Below the pieces are notes generated by a model, which did no database searches, was not told the DNA's origin, and saw only the letters and a program-made list of their open reading frames with translations. The translations under genes were made by a program, and so were the position numbers. DNA of 6,861 nt. Source: Rhodospirillaceae bacterium. GTDB taxonomy: Bacteria > Pseudomonadota > Alphaproteobacteria > TMED109 > TMED131. Positions 1-6,600 of this stretch are shown here, piece by piece; position 1 is the stretch's first letter, and every line of letters starts with the position of its first letter. Location of the stretch: contig CACCMS010000037.1 of assembly GCA_902547175.1 (NCBI GenBank), positions 1-6,861 of the forward strand, read 5' to 3'.

Positions 1-399
1 CTCATAAAAGATAATAATCCTTTAATTTTAGATGCAGAAACTGCATGCTGGGGGGACCCTGTTTTTGATTTAGCATTTTGTAATAATCATCTTTTGCTTA
101 AGAGTCTGTTACCAAATGGATCAGGAAGAAAGATCTTAGATTTAAGTTTTAAGTTTGTTAAAAACTACATTGATAATATTTCCTGGGAGGATAAAAATTT
201 TTTTACAAAAAGATTGCTTGATATTACTCCTTTATTACTTCTTGCTCGAATAGATGGTAAATCTCCAATAGAGTATTTCAAAGTTAAACAACAAGAACTT
301 ACAAGACAGTTAGGTAAACACATATTAATAGATGAAGTTAAAACACTAGAACAATTATATTTAATACTAGATAATTATGTCTTCAAAAAAAATTACTGA
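1..399 (+). CDS. Phosphotransferase (aminoglycoside/choline kinase-like, APH fold), C-terminal part
   Basis: The frame is open from base 1 to the TGA at 397-399, so the gene begins left of the window; only the last 132 residues are visible. Near the window start it reads LILDAETACWGDPVFDLAF. This matches the metal-binding segment of the APH/methylthioribose-kinase family, where the first Asp (in LDAE) holds the Mg-ATP and the GDPxxDLA block follows. The N-lobe and the catalytic HGDxxxxN motif lie outside the window. The family transfers the ATP gamma-phosphate to a hydroxyl of a small molecule in the cytoplasm; the substrate here cannot be read from the sequence. Its last 23 bases overlap the enolase-like gene, so the two are almost certainly co-transcribed and perhaps translationally coupled. 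That pairing argues for a metabolic kinase and not an antibiotic-resistance enzyme. The family call is firm; the substrate is unknown. Confidence 0.8.
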   Translation, partial: LIKDNNPLILDAETACWGDPVFDLAFCNNHLLLKSLLPNGSGRKILDLSFKFVKNYIDNISWEDKNFFTKRLLDITPLLLLARIDGKSPIEYFKVKQQELTRQLGKHILIDEVKTLEQLYLILDNYVFKKNY

Positions 400-1657
400 T
401 GTAATAGGCAGAATGGTTTTTGATAGTAGAGGTTATCCTACAGTGGAAGCAGAGGTACAAGTAGATAACAATTTTTATGGAGCTTCTATTTCACCTTCAG
501 GTGCCTCTAAAGGAAAAAAAGAGGCTTTAGAAAAAAGAGATAATGATGAAAATTTATTTTTGGGCAATAGCATTAATGAGAATGTATTTATTATAAATAA
601 TAAAATTAAAGATAGTCTATTGGGGGTTAATATAGAAGATCAAGTTTCAATAGACCAAAAACTAATAGAACTTGATGGAACTAATAGTAAATCTTCAATT
701 GGAGCTAACACTACGATTGCAGTTTCAATGGCAAGTTTAAAAGCAGCTGCTGCAGCTAATAGAACCTCAATGTGGGAATATTTAAATAATTCATCAGAAG
801 AAAAACTACCCTTACCAGAAATTCAAATAATTGGAGGAGGAGCTCATGCTAAAGGTAGTATTCCAATACAAGATTTTATGATTATACCCAATGGAGCACC
901 TGATTTTAATACTGCTCTCCATTGGGTATTTAAAATTTATAAATTAGCTGGAGAAAGACTCTTTAGTGAAAATAAACTTTATGGTGTTGCGGATGAGGGA
1001 GGATACTGGCCATATTTTAATGATATTACTTCAGTTTTGGATTTTCTTGTTAAAGTTATTGAAGATGCTGGCTTTGAACCGTATAGGCAAGTATCATTAT
1101 CATTAGATATAGCTGCAAATAATTTTAAGTTTAAAAAAAAATATAGAATGTCTTATAAAAAAAATATTCTCTTCAGCTCAAATGACCTTTATGGTTATTT
1201 ACTTAAGCTAATAAAAACTTATCCTATTATTTCTATTGAGGATCCTTTCGCTGAAGAAGATATAGAGTATTTTAAAAAACTAAAAGAAAACTCTCCTTCT
1301 TACCTCCAAATAGTTGGTGATGATCTAGTAGTAACAAATACAAAATTAATTAAAAAAGCGTTTAAAAAAAATGCTATAAATTCAATTTTAATCAAACCCA
1401 ACCAAATAGGTACTATTTCTGAAGCCTCAAATGCCTTAAAATTATCCAATGAGCTAAATCTAATGAGCATTTTGTCTGCAAGATCTGGTGAGACAGAAGA
1501 TAGCTTTATATCTGATTTAAGTGTTGGATGGAAAATGAAGCAACTTAAAGTAGGTTCTTTCTCTAGATCTGAGAGAATGAGTAAATGGAACCAGTGTTTA
1601 AGAATCGGAGAAAGGTTTAAGGATAAATATGCTATGCATAAAATATGGAATTTTTAA
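377..1657 (+). CDS. Divergent enolase (phosphopyruvate hydratase) family protein, probable paralogue
   Basis: This 426-residue protein is of normal enolase length and colinear with it: N-terminal cap (about 1-135), then the barrel. True enolase dehydrates 2-phosphoglycerate to phosphoenolpyruvate. Present (yeast numbering in brackets): mobile-loop PSGAS with S41 (S39), H157 (H159), acid E207 in DEGG (E211), Mg ligands D244, E288 and D315 (D246, E295, D320), base K340 in IKPNQ (K345), K391 (K396). Changed: E168 is D166 in IQDFM, and H373 is A368 in SARSGETED. NGG has become GGG and GGFAP-type has become GGYWP. From memory, a group of proteobacterial proteins annotated as enolase shares these variants (IQDFM, SARSGE, KVGSF), so they look like subfamily marks. 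The ATG at 377 fits the family N-terminus and overlaps the kinase by 23 bases; no Shine-Dalgarno is seen, which suggests coupling. It may be a real but divergent enolase, or an enzyme acting on a related phospho-hydroxy acid. Fold certain; reaction unsure. Confidence 0.9.
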   Translation: MSSKKITDVIGRMVFDSRGYPTVEAEVQVDNNFYGASISPSGASKGKKEALEKRDNDENLFLGNSINENVFIINNKIKDSLLGVNIEDQVSIDQKLIELDGTNSKSSIGANTTIAVSMASLKAAAAANRTSMWEYLNNSSEEKLPLPEIQIIGGGAHAKGSIPIQDFMIIPNGAPDFNTALHWVFKIYKLAGERLFSENKLYGVADEGGYWPYFNDITSVLDFLVKVIEDAGFEPYRQVSLSLDIAANNFKFKKKYRMSYKKNILFSSNDLYGYLLKLIKTYPIISIEDPFAEEDIEYFKKLKENSPSYLQIVGDDLVVTNTKLIKKAFKKNAINSILIKPNQIGTISEASNALKLSNELNLMSILSARSGETEDSFISDLSVGWKMKQLKVGSFSRSERMSKWNQCLRIGERFKDKYAMHKIWNF

Positions 1658-2136
1658 GGTATAAACTTTTGATCCTGCCACTTCTTTAAAATCTTCATAT
1701 TTATTTTATATGAGTTATTATTTAATTTTTCTGTTGGATAGGTTAATTCTATCACATATCCATTTGGATCTCTAAAGTAAATAGACTTTATAAAACCATG
1801 ATCAATTATACCTCTAGTCTCAATTTCAGAATTATTCCCTTTTTTAAACATCCTTACTAAGTCTGACTTAGAAACTTCAAACGCAATATGCAGATCAAAA
1901 TCTCTTTGTTTTTTAAAATTGAACTCAGTTTCTGGTTCCTCAAAAAATGCTATACAAGATCCATCTTTTAATTGATAAAATGTATGTAAGGCATTGGTTT
2001 TTCTATCAGTTTTAGTATTTTTAATTTCTAGTACTTTAACTAATTTTAGTTCGAGAAATTCTTCATAGAACTTTCTGGTTTCTTCGCTGTCTTTGCACCT
2101 ATAAGCACTGTGATGAAGTTTTAAAAGTTTAGTCAT
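1654..2136 (-). CDS. VOC (glyoxalase/extradiol dioxygenase fold) family protein
   Basis: This 160-residue protein consists of a vicinal-oxygen-chelate repeat pair. The N-terminal strand-helix contains LHHSAYRC and ETRKFYEEFL (residues 7-28), the usual opening of a beta-alpha-beta-beta-beta module. The second module has DLHIAFEV (81-88) and YFRDPNGYVIEL (120-131). The likely metal ligands are H8 or H9, H83 and E130, in the usual VOC order, so a divalent-metal active site is probable. The family includes glyoxalases, extradiol dioxygenases, epimerases and FosX-type hydrolases; this sequence does not say which. There is no signal peptide, so it is probably cytosolic. The ATG at 2136 gives a complete fold; no clear ribosome-binding site precedes it. 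Its TAA and the enolase-like TAA lie on opposite strands of the same TTAA at 1654-1657. It is divergent from rpmJ across 56 bases and appears to be transcribed alone. Confidence 0.82.
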   Translation of the reverse strand: MTKLLKLHHSAYRCKDSEETRKFYEEFLELKLVKVLEIKNTKTDRKTNALHTFYQLKDGSCIAFFEEPETEFNFKKQRDFDLHIAFEVSKSDLVRMFKKGNNSEIETRGIIDHGFIKSIYFRDPNGYVIELTYPTEKLNNNSYKINMKILKKWQDQKFIP

Positions 2137-2144
2137 AGTTTATT

Positions 2145-2173
2145 TTGACAAATTGCTAATTTATATATATATA
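2145..2173 (+). promoter_or_regulatory. Sigma-70-like promoter for rpmJ and the DUF1244 gene
   Basis: There is a perfect -35 hexamer TTGACA at 2145-2150. After a 17-base spacer comes TATATA at 2168-2173, inside a TA-alternating stretch, so the -10 register is not unique. Transcription would start near 2180, leaving a leader of about 13 bases that carries the GGAG ribosome-binding site. A full TTGACA stands out in this AT-rich sequence and sits where a ribosomal protein gene needs a promoter. Inferred from sequence only. Confidence 0.6.
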
Positions 2174-2176
2174 TAT
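2162..2176. repeat. Short TA dinucleotide tract
   Basis: Fifteen bases of uninterrupted alternating T and A lie in the divergent spacer between the VOC gene and rpmJ. The tract overlaps the predicted rpmJ -10 element and could melt easily for transcription in either direction. Such tracts can vary in length by slippage, but in a genome this AT-rich it may simply be promoter composition. Confidence 0.6.
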
Positions 2177-2180
2177 TATT

Positions 2181-2186
2181 CGGAGA
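2181..2186 (+). promoter_or_regulatory. Shine-Dalgarno site of rpmJ
   Basis: CGGAGA, with core GGAG at 2182-2185, ends 7 bases before the rpmJ ATG at 2193. It is one of only two convincing ribosome-binding sites in the window, which fits a highly translated gene, and it supports the chosen rpmJ start. Confidence 0.65.
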
Positions 2187-2192
2187 TATCAA

Positions 2193-2318
2193 ATGAAAGT
2201 TTTAGCATCACTAAAAAGCGCAAAAAAAAGAGATAAAGATTGCAGATTAATAAGAAGAAAAGGTAAACTTATAGTTATTAATAAGAAAAATCCGAGACTA
2301 AAAGCTAGACAAGGATAG
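2193..2318 (+). CDS. rpmJ: 50S ribosomal protein L36 (cysteine-poor, zinc-independent type)
   Basis: This small gene encodes 41 residues: [12 protein letters not shown] at the start, [11 protein letters not shown] in the middle and NPRLKARQG at the end. The start and the KxRQG terminus are diagnostic of L36, a component of the large ribosomal subunit that contacts 23S rRNA. It has only one cysteine (C17). The C-x2-C...C...H zinc ribbon of the other L36 class is therefore absent; this zinc-free form is the usual one in Alphaproteobacteria. The ATG is supported by GGAG seven bases upstream and a strong promoter before that. The gene ends in TAG at 2316-2318, and the DUF1244 gene follows in the same frame only three bases later, so the two should share a transcript. 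Lysine and arginine content is high, as expected for an rRNA-binding protein. Confidence 0.96.
   Translation: MKVLASLKSAKKRDKDCRLIRRKGKLIVINKKNPRLKARQG
2311..2315 (+). promoter_or_regulatory. Ribosome-binding site deciding the TTG start of the DUF1244 gene
   Basis: AAGGA lies within the last two sense codons of rpmJ (Gln-Gly) and ends 6 bases before TTG at 2322. It is the reason to accept the unusual TTG start. No ATG or GTG exists in frame between the rpmJ stop and the conserved part of the DUF1244 protein. A ribosome finishing rpmJ would be placed to re-initiate here. Confidence 0.6.
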
Positions 2319-2321
2319 CAG

Positions 2322-2567
2322 TTGAATACTGAAAATAAAGAAAAAATTGAAGCAGCAGTCTTTAGAAGATTACTAAATCATCTACAGGAAAACACAGCTT
2401 TACAGAATATTGATTTAATGAACCTAGCTGGATTTTGTAGGAATTGTTTATCTAAGTGGTATGTAGAAGCATCAAAAGAAAATGGTCAAGAAATTAACTA
2501 TGATGAGGCCAAAGAAATAGTTTATTCAATGCCATATAGTGAATGGAAAGAAAAATATCAAAAATAA
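2322..2567 (+). CDS. DUF1244 family protein (SMc04008-like), function unknown
   Basis: This 81-residue protein carries the hallmark block of DUF1244: an AAVFRRLLNHLQ helix (residues 11-22), then NIDLMNLAGFCRNCLSKWY (about 29-47), and YSMPYSEWKEKYQK at the C-terminus. C39 and C42 form a CxxC pair in FCRNC, which could bind metal or be redox active; neither is shown. The family is found mainly in proteobacteria and is known as a small helical domain; I know of no established function. The start is TTG at 2322, chosen because TAG at 2316-2318 closes the frame upstream and AAGGA is correctly spaced. The family usually has a few more N-terminal residues before the AAVFRRL block, so little is missing. 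It is co-transcribed with rpmJ and in the same frame. It converges on the epimerase gene with a 2-base gap. Confidence 0.88.
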   Translation: MNTENKEKIEAAVFRRLLNHLQENTALQNIDLMNLAGFCRNCLSKWYVEASKENGQEINYDEAKEIVYSMPYSEWKEKYQK

Positions 2568-2569
2568 TT

Positions 2570-3535
2570 CTATATTTTATAATATTCTTTATACCAATTC
2601 ACAAACTTTAAAAGTCCCTGCCTTAAACTAATTTTCGGTTGAAAATTTAGCTCTCTTTTACTTTTTTCTATATCTGCAAAAGTTTTTTTAACGTCTCCTG
2701 GTTGCATTGAGACAAGTTTCTTTTTAGCTTTTTTACCAATAGTTTCTTCTAAAAGTTTAATCATTGTATTTAAAACCACTGGTGAATTATTGCCCAAATT
2801 GTATATTCGATGTTTACTAAATTTTTTAATTATAGATAGTTTGATAGCCTTTTGAACGCCATCAATAATATCATCTATGTAAGTGAAGTCTCTACTAAGG
2901 TTCCCTCTATTATATACTTCTATTGCTTTGTTGTTAATTATTGATTCTGTAAATTTCCATATAGCCATGTCTGGTCTTCCCATTGGGCCATAAACAGTAA
3001 AAAATCTTAAACCAATAGAATTTAGGTTATATAAATTAAAATAACTCTCAGCCATTAACTCATTAGATCTTTTTGTAACAGCATATAAAGATACAGGGTT
3101 AGAAACATCATCATTCACAGAAAATGGTACTTTTTTATTTGCACCATAAACCGAGCTAGAAGAGGCATAAACTAAATTAGTATTATATCTTCTACAATAT
3201 TCTAATATATTTAAAAATCCATCTATATTGTATTTAAGATAAATACTCGGGTTTGTAATTGAATACCTTACGCCAGCTTGGGCAGCTAAATGACAAATAA
3301 CACTTAATTTTTTTTTTTTTATAACTTTTTCTAAATTTATTGCTTTAGATAAATCTACTTTTATAAAAGTAAATTTTTTAAATTTATTCAACTGTTTTAG
3401 TCTATACTTTTTTAAGTTAACGCTATAATAATCATTTAGATTATCTATTCCAAGAACGTTGAAATTCTGAGATAACATTTTAAATGCCAAATGACTGCCT
3501 ATAAACCCTGCTACCCCTGTAATTAATATTGTCAT
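2570..3535 (-). CDS. UDP-glucuronate 4-epimerase-type NAD-dependent epimerase (extended SDR)
   Basis: This 321-residue protein is complete and close to the usual family length. It has the NAD-binding TGVAGFIG at 6-13, DNLNDYY at 31-37, HLAAQAGVRYSI at 82-93, and SSSSVYG at 125-131 with the likely catalytic S126. The YxxxK pair is Y151/K155, and FFTVYGPMGRPDMA lies at 178-191. The AAQAGVRYS and GRPDMA blocks, together with RDFTYIDDI (215-223), are typical of UDP-glucuronate 4-epimerases. These interconvert UDP-glucuronate and UDP-galacturonate in the cytoplasm for capsule or LPS synthesis. A related UDP-hexose or UDP-GlcNAc 4-epimerase cannot be excluded. The family GPWGRPD is GPMGRPD here (M185). 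The ATG at 3535 fits the Rossmann N-terminus; no Shine-Dalgarno is seen. The coding strand has a run of 13 A encoding K73-K76. No other polysaccharide gene is in the window. Its 3' end lies 2 bases from the DUF1244 stop. Confidence 0.9.
   Translation of the reverse strand: MTILITGVAGFIGSHLAFKMLSQNFNVLGIDNLNDYYSVNLKKYRLKQLNKFKKFTFIKVDLSKAINLEKVIKKKKLSVICHLAAQAGVRYSITNPSIYLKYNIDGFLNILEYCRRYNTNLVYASSSSVYGANKKVPFSVNDDVSNPVSLYAVTKRSNELMAESYFNLYNLNSIGLRFFTVYGPMGRPDMAIWKFTESIINNKAIEVYNRGNLSRDFTYIDDIIDGVQKAIKLSIIKKFSKHRIYNLGNNSPVVLNTMIKLLEETIGKKAKKKLVSMQPGDVKKTFADIEKSKRELNFQPKISLRQGLLKFVNWYKEYYKI
3308..3320 (-). repeat. 13-base homopolymer (poly-A on coding strand) inside the epimerase gene
   Basis: The plus strand has thirteen consecutive T, read as A13 in the epimerase message and coding for the end of Ile72 and Lys73-Lys76. 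It is the longest homopolymer I noticed in the window. The frame is intact as given. Gain or loss of one base would truncate the protein soon after residue 76, so the tract is a candidate slippage site and also a place where assembly errors are likely. Confidence 0.7.
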
Positions 3536-3603
3536 ATATATTTATATATTGATTTAAAATTTGCTATGTTTGTATAAAAAAATTACTATGTTATAAATAT
3601 ACT
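3536..3603. promoter_or_regulatory. Divergent promoter spacer between the epimerase and oxidoreductase genes
   Basis: These 68 bases are nearly all A and T and must hold promoters for both flanking genes. For the + strand gene the best pairs I see are TTGCTA (3561-3566) with TACTAT (3584-3589), 17 bases apart, or TTGTAT (3570-3575) with TATAAA (3592-3597), 16 apart. The first would give a leader of about 8 bases, the second a nearly leaderless transcript. Neither gene has a purine-rich ribosome-binding site. Several -10-like hexamers also exist on the minus strand, so individual elements are uncertain. Confidence 0.4.
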
Positions 3604-6600
3604 ATGCTTAATGTCAGTTTAGAAGATAAATATTTAATAAGAAAAGGAAGAATTTTTGTAAATGGCACACAAGTTCTTGTAAAACTACCTCTTATACAAA
3701 AAGCTCTAGATAAAAAAAGAAATCTAAATACTTCAGGCTTCATATCTGGTTATAGAGGGTCTCCTCTAGGCAATTACGACAGAGCATTATGGCAGGCAAA
3801 TAATCATTTGGTTGAAAATGATATTAAGTTTTCTCCAGGTTTAAATGAAGACCTGGCCGCTACTGCAGTTTGGGGGACCCAACAACCCAACCTCATTTCT
3901 GACTCAATAAATGATGGTGTATTTTCTATTTGGTATGGGAAAGGACCTGGTGTTGACAGAAGTGGTGATGCCTTCAAACATGCTAATTCTGCAGGAACAA
4001 ATAAAAATGGAGGAGTACTAGCTTTACTTGGAGATGACCATACAGCTAAATCTTCTACTTTAGCGCATCAGAGTGAATTTGCTATGTTAGATGCCCAAAT
4101 ACCAATTTTAAACCCCTCAAATATTTATGATTTATTAGAATATGGACTATTTGGTTGGGAATTATCTAGATTTTCTGGATTGTGGGTTTCTATGAAATGT
4201 ATAACAAGTATTATTGATAGTACAGCTTCAATACAGGTTGATGAAGAAAATTTTAATTTTATAAAACCAGAACTTAAAAAAGAACAGTTAGATGTGCATA
4301 TTAGACCTTATGATAATATGCTGGAACAGGAAAAACGTATACCATCATTAAAGCTCCCACTAGCTATAGAGTTTGCAAAAAAAAATAATATTAATAAAGT
4401 TATTTGGAATAACGGTTTTAAAAATATAGGCATTGTTGCTACCGGAAAAGCTTACGCGGATACTTTAGAATGTTTTGACTCACTAAATATTAACGAACAA
4501 AAAGCAAAAGACTTGGGGATACACCTTCTAAAAGTAGGTATGAGTTGGCCACTAGAAACTGATAAATTTAAAAAGTTTTCTCGTGGAATGCAAGAAGTTT
4601 TAGTAGTTGAGGAAAAAAGAAGCTTTTTAGAAGCAAACATTAAGAACTGCTTATATAATAGTCCTAATGCTCCAAAATTAATTGTTGGTAAATTAGATGA
4701 AGATAATAACCAATTAATTAAAGATGATTTTGAAATCAAAAAATCAGATCTCAAAAGAGTTTTAATTTCTAGGATTGAAAAGAACTGCAGAGTAAATTTA
4801 GGTAATCTGGGTGATCACTTAAAAGTAAATATAAAGACTAATAGGGAAAAAAATAATATAGAAAGAACTCCTTATTTCTGCTCAGGTTGTCCACATAATA
4901 CTTCTACAAAAGTTCCTGCAGACAGTAAAGCTATGGCAGGAATTGGATGTCATTTTATGGCAGCTTGGATGAATAGAAATACTTCACTGTATACCCATAT
5001 GGGAGCTGAGGGCACAAACTGGATTGGTATGGCTCCATTTGTTAAAGACAATCATATTTTTCAAAATATTGGTGATGGAACCTTTAATCACTCAGGAACG
5101 TTAGCTATTAGAGCATCGGTCGCAGCAAAAGTTAATATTACTTATAAAATTCTTTACAATGATGCTGTAGCAATGACAGGAGGACAACCAGTAGATGGAG
5201 TACCAACCACTGCTCAAATAACACATCAATTATATGGAGAAGGTGTTAAGAAAATAGTAATAGTTACAGATGAAATAGAAAAATATAAACATGTTAAAGA
5301 AGAACTCTCAAAAGGTACAACCATCCATCATAGAAAAGAACTAGAACTTATACAAAACAATTTAAAAACTATTAAAGGTGTAACCGTAATTATATATGAT
5401 CAAACATGCGCCACCGAAAAAAGAAGAAGAAGAAAAAGAGGAAAACTAGAAGATCCTGACAAAAGAATATTTATTAATCATTATGTTTGTGAAGGTTGCG
5501 GAGATTGCTCAGCAGAGTCTAACTGTATATCTGTAGAACCTCTTAAAACTGAATATGGCACTAAAAGAGTTATTAATCAATCAACCTGTAATAAAGATTA
5601 TAGTTGTGCTAATGGTTTTTGTCCTTCATTTTTGTCAATTGAAGGCGGCAATATTAAAAAAAGAACTATCCCAAAGTTAAATAACCCTACCTCTAAAATT
5701 AATGAACTGAAAAAACCTAATACTATTCCTTTAGATAATAAAACGTATAGCATTATTGTTACTGGTATAGGAGGTACTGGCGTGGTAACAATTGGAGCTT
5801 TAATTGGAATGGCAGCACATATTGAAAAAAAAGGAGTTTCTATTTTAGATCAAGTTGGTATTGCACAAAAAGGTGGCGCTGTTTTAAGTCACATTAAAAT
5901 AGCTAAAAATCCAAAAAATATATATTCTACACAAATAGCAGAAAAATCTGCTAATCTTTTACTAGGATGTGATATAATTGTTTCTGCTAGTAAAGAAGTC
6001 AGAGATATGCTAAGCACTAGTAAATCACATGCTGTCATAAATAATAATGAAACTCCTTTATCTCAATTTGTTTTGGACTCTAATTTTACTTATAACACTT
6101 CACTCACATCTAACTTAATTAAAAATAATACCTTAGAAATTAATCAAATTAATGCCACTGAACTTTCTAAATACTTATTTGGAAATACAATACTTTCAAA
6201 TATATTTTTAGTAGGTTATGCGATGCAAAAAGGTCTCATACCTATTTCTATTGATTCCTTAAAAAAGGCAATACAAATAAATAATGTTAGTGTGGAAGAA
6301 AATTTAAGCGCCTTTAGTTGGGGAAGACTTGCGGCAGAAGATATCAAATATGTATTAAAAAAGTGTAATCTCGTTACTACTAAATATAAAAAGGATGAAA
6401 GATTAGAAGTACTAATTAATAATAGGTACGACGACTTAATAAAATATCATAATGAAACTTATGCAATGAAATTTAAAAATATAATAAGCAAAGTAGTTGA
6501 AAAAGATAAAAAGTTTAAATCTAAAAAATTTAAACTGTCTAGATTAATTATAAATACTTTATTTAAAACTATGGCCTACAAAGATGAGTTTGAAGTTGCT

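Noticed and set aside
1..399. Aminoglycoside resistance gene
   Set aside because: The fold is shared with resistance kinases, but the gene overlaps a metabolic enolase-like gene and the visible part matches the broad metabolic kinase branch (methylthioribose-kinase-like). Nothing supports a resistance role.
1131..1166. A9 and A8 runs in the enolase-like gene as phase-variation tracts
   Set aside because: They are short for slippage control and common in a genome with this lysine and A content; the frame is intact across both.
377..1657. Pseudogene of enolase
   Set aside because: The frame is full length, the metal ligands and catalytic Glu/Lys residues are kept, and the changes are confined to specific positions. 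That is not a decay pattern.
2550..2580. Possible terminator hairpin between DUF1244 and the epimerase (AAAATAT ... ATATTTT)
   Set aside because: The arms are only seven A/T base pairs, the loop is about 13 bases, and there is no G/C pair. Such inverted repeats are expected by chance in sequence this AT-rich, so it is not a credible intrinsic terminator.
4452..4754. Open frame of 100 codons on the minus strand
   Set aside because: It lies wholly inside the oxidoreductase gene, whose protein is clearly family-like across this stretch. The antisense translation is Ser/Leu/Phe-rich and resembles no family I know, so it is a shadow frame.
5408..5452. Purine-rich GAAGAAGAAG-like stretch in the oxidoreductase as a repeat or slippage site
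   Set aside because: It encodes the Arg/Lys-rich segment just before the iron-sulfur cysteines, which I recognise as a conserved family feature, so coding constraint explains it.
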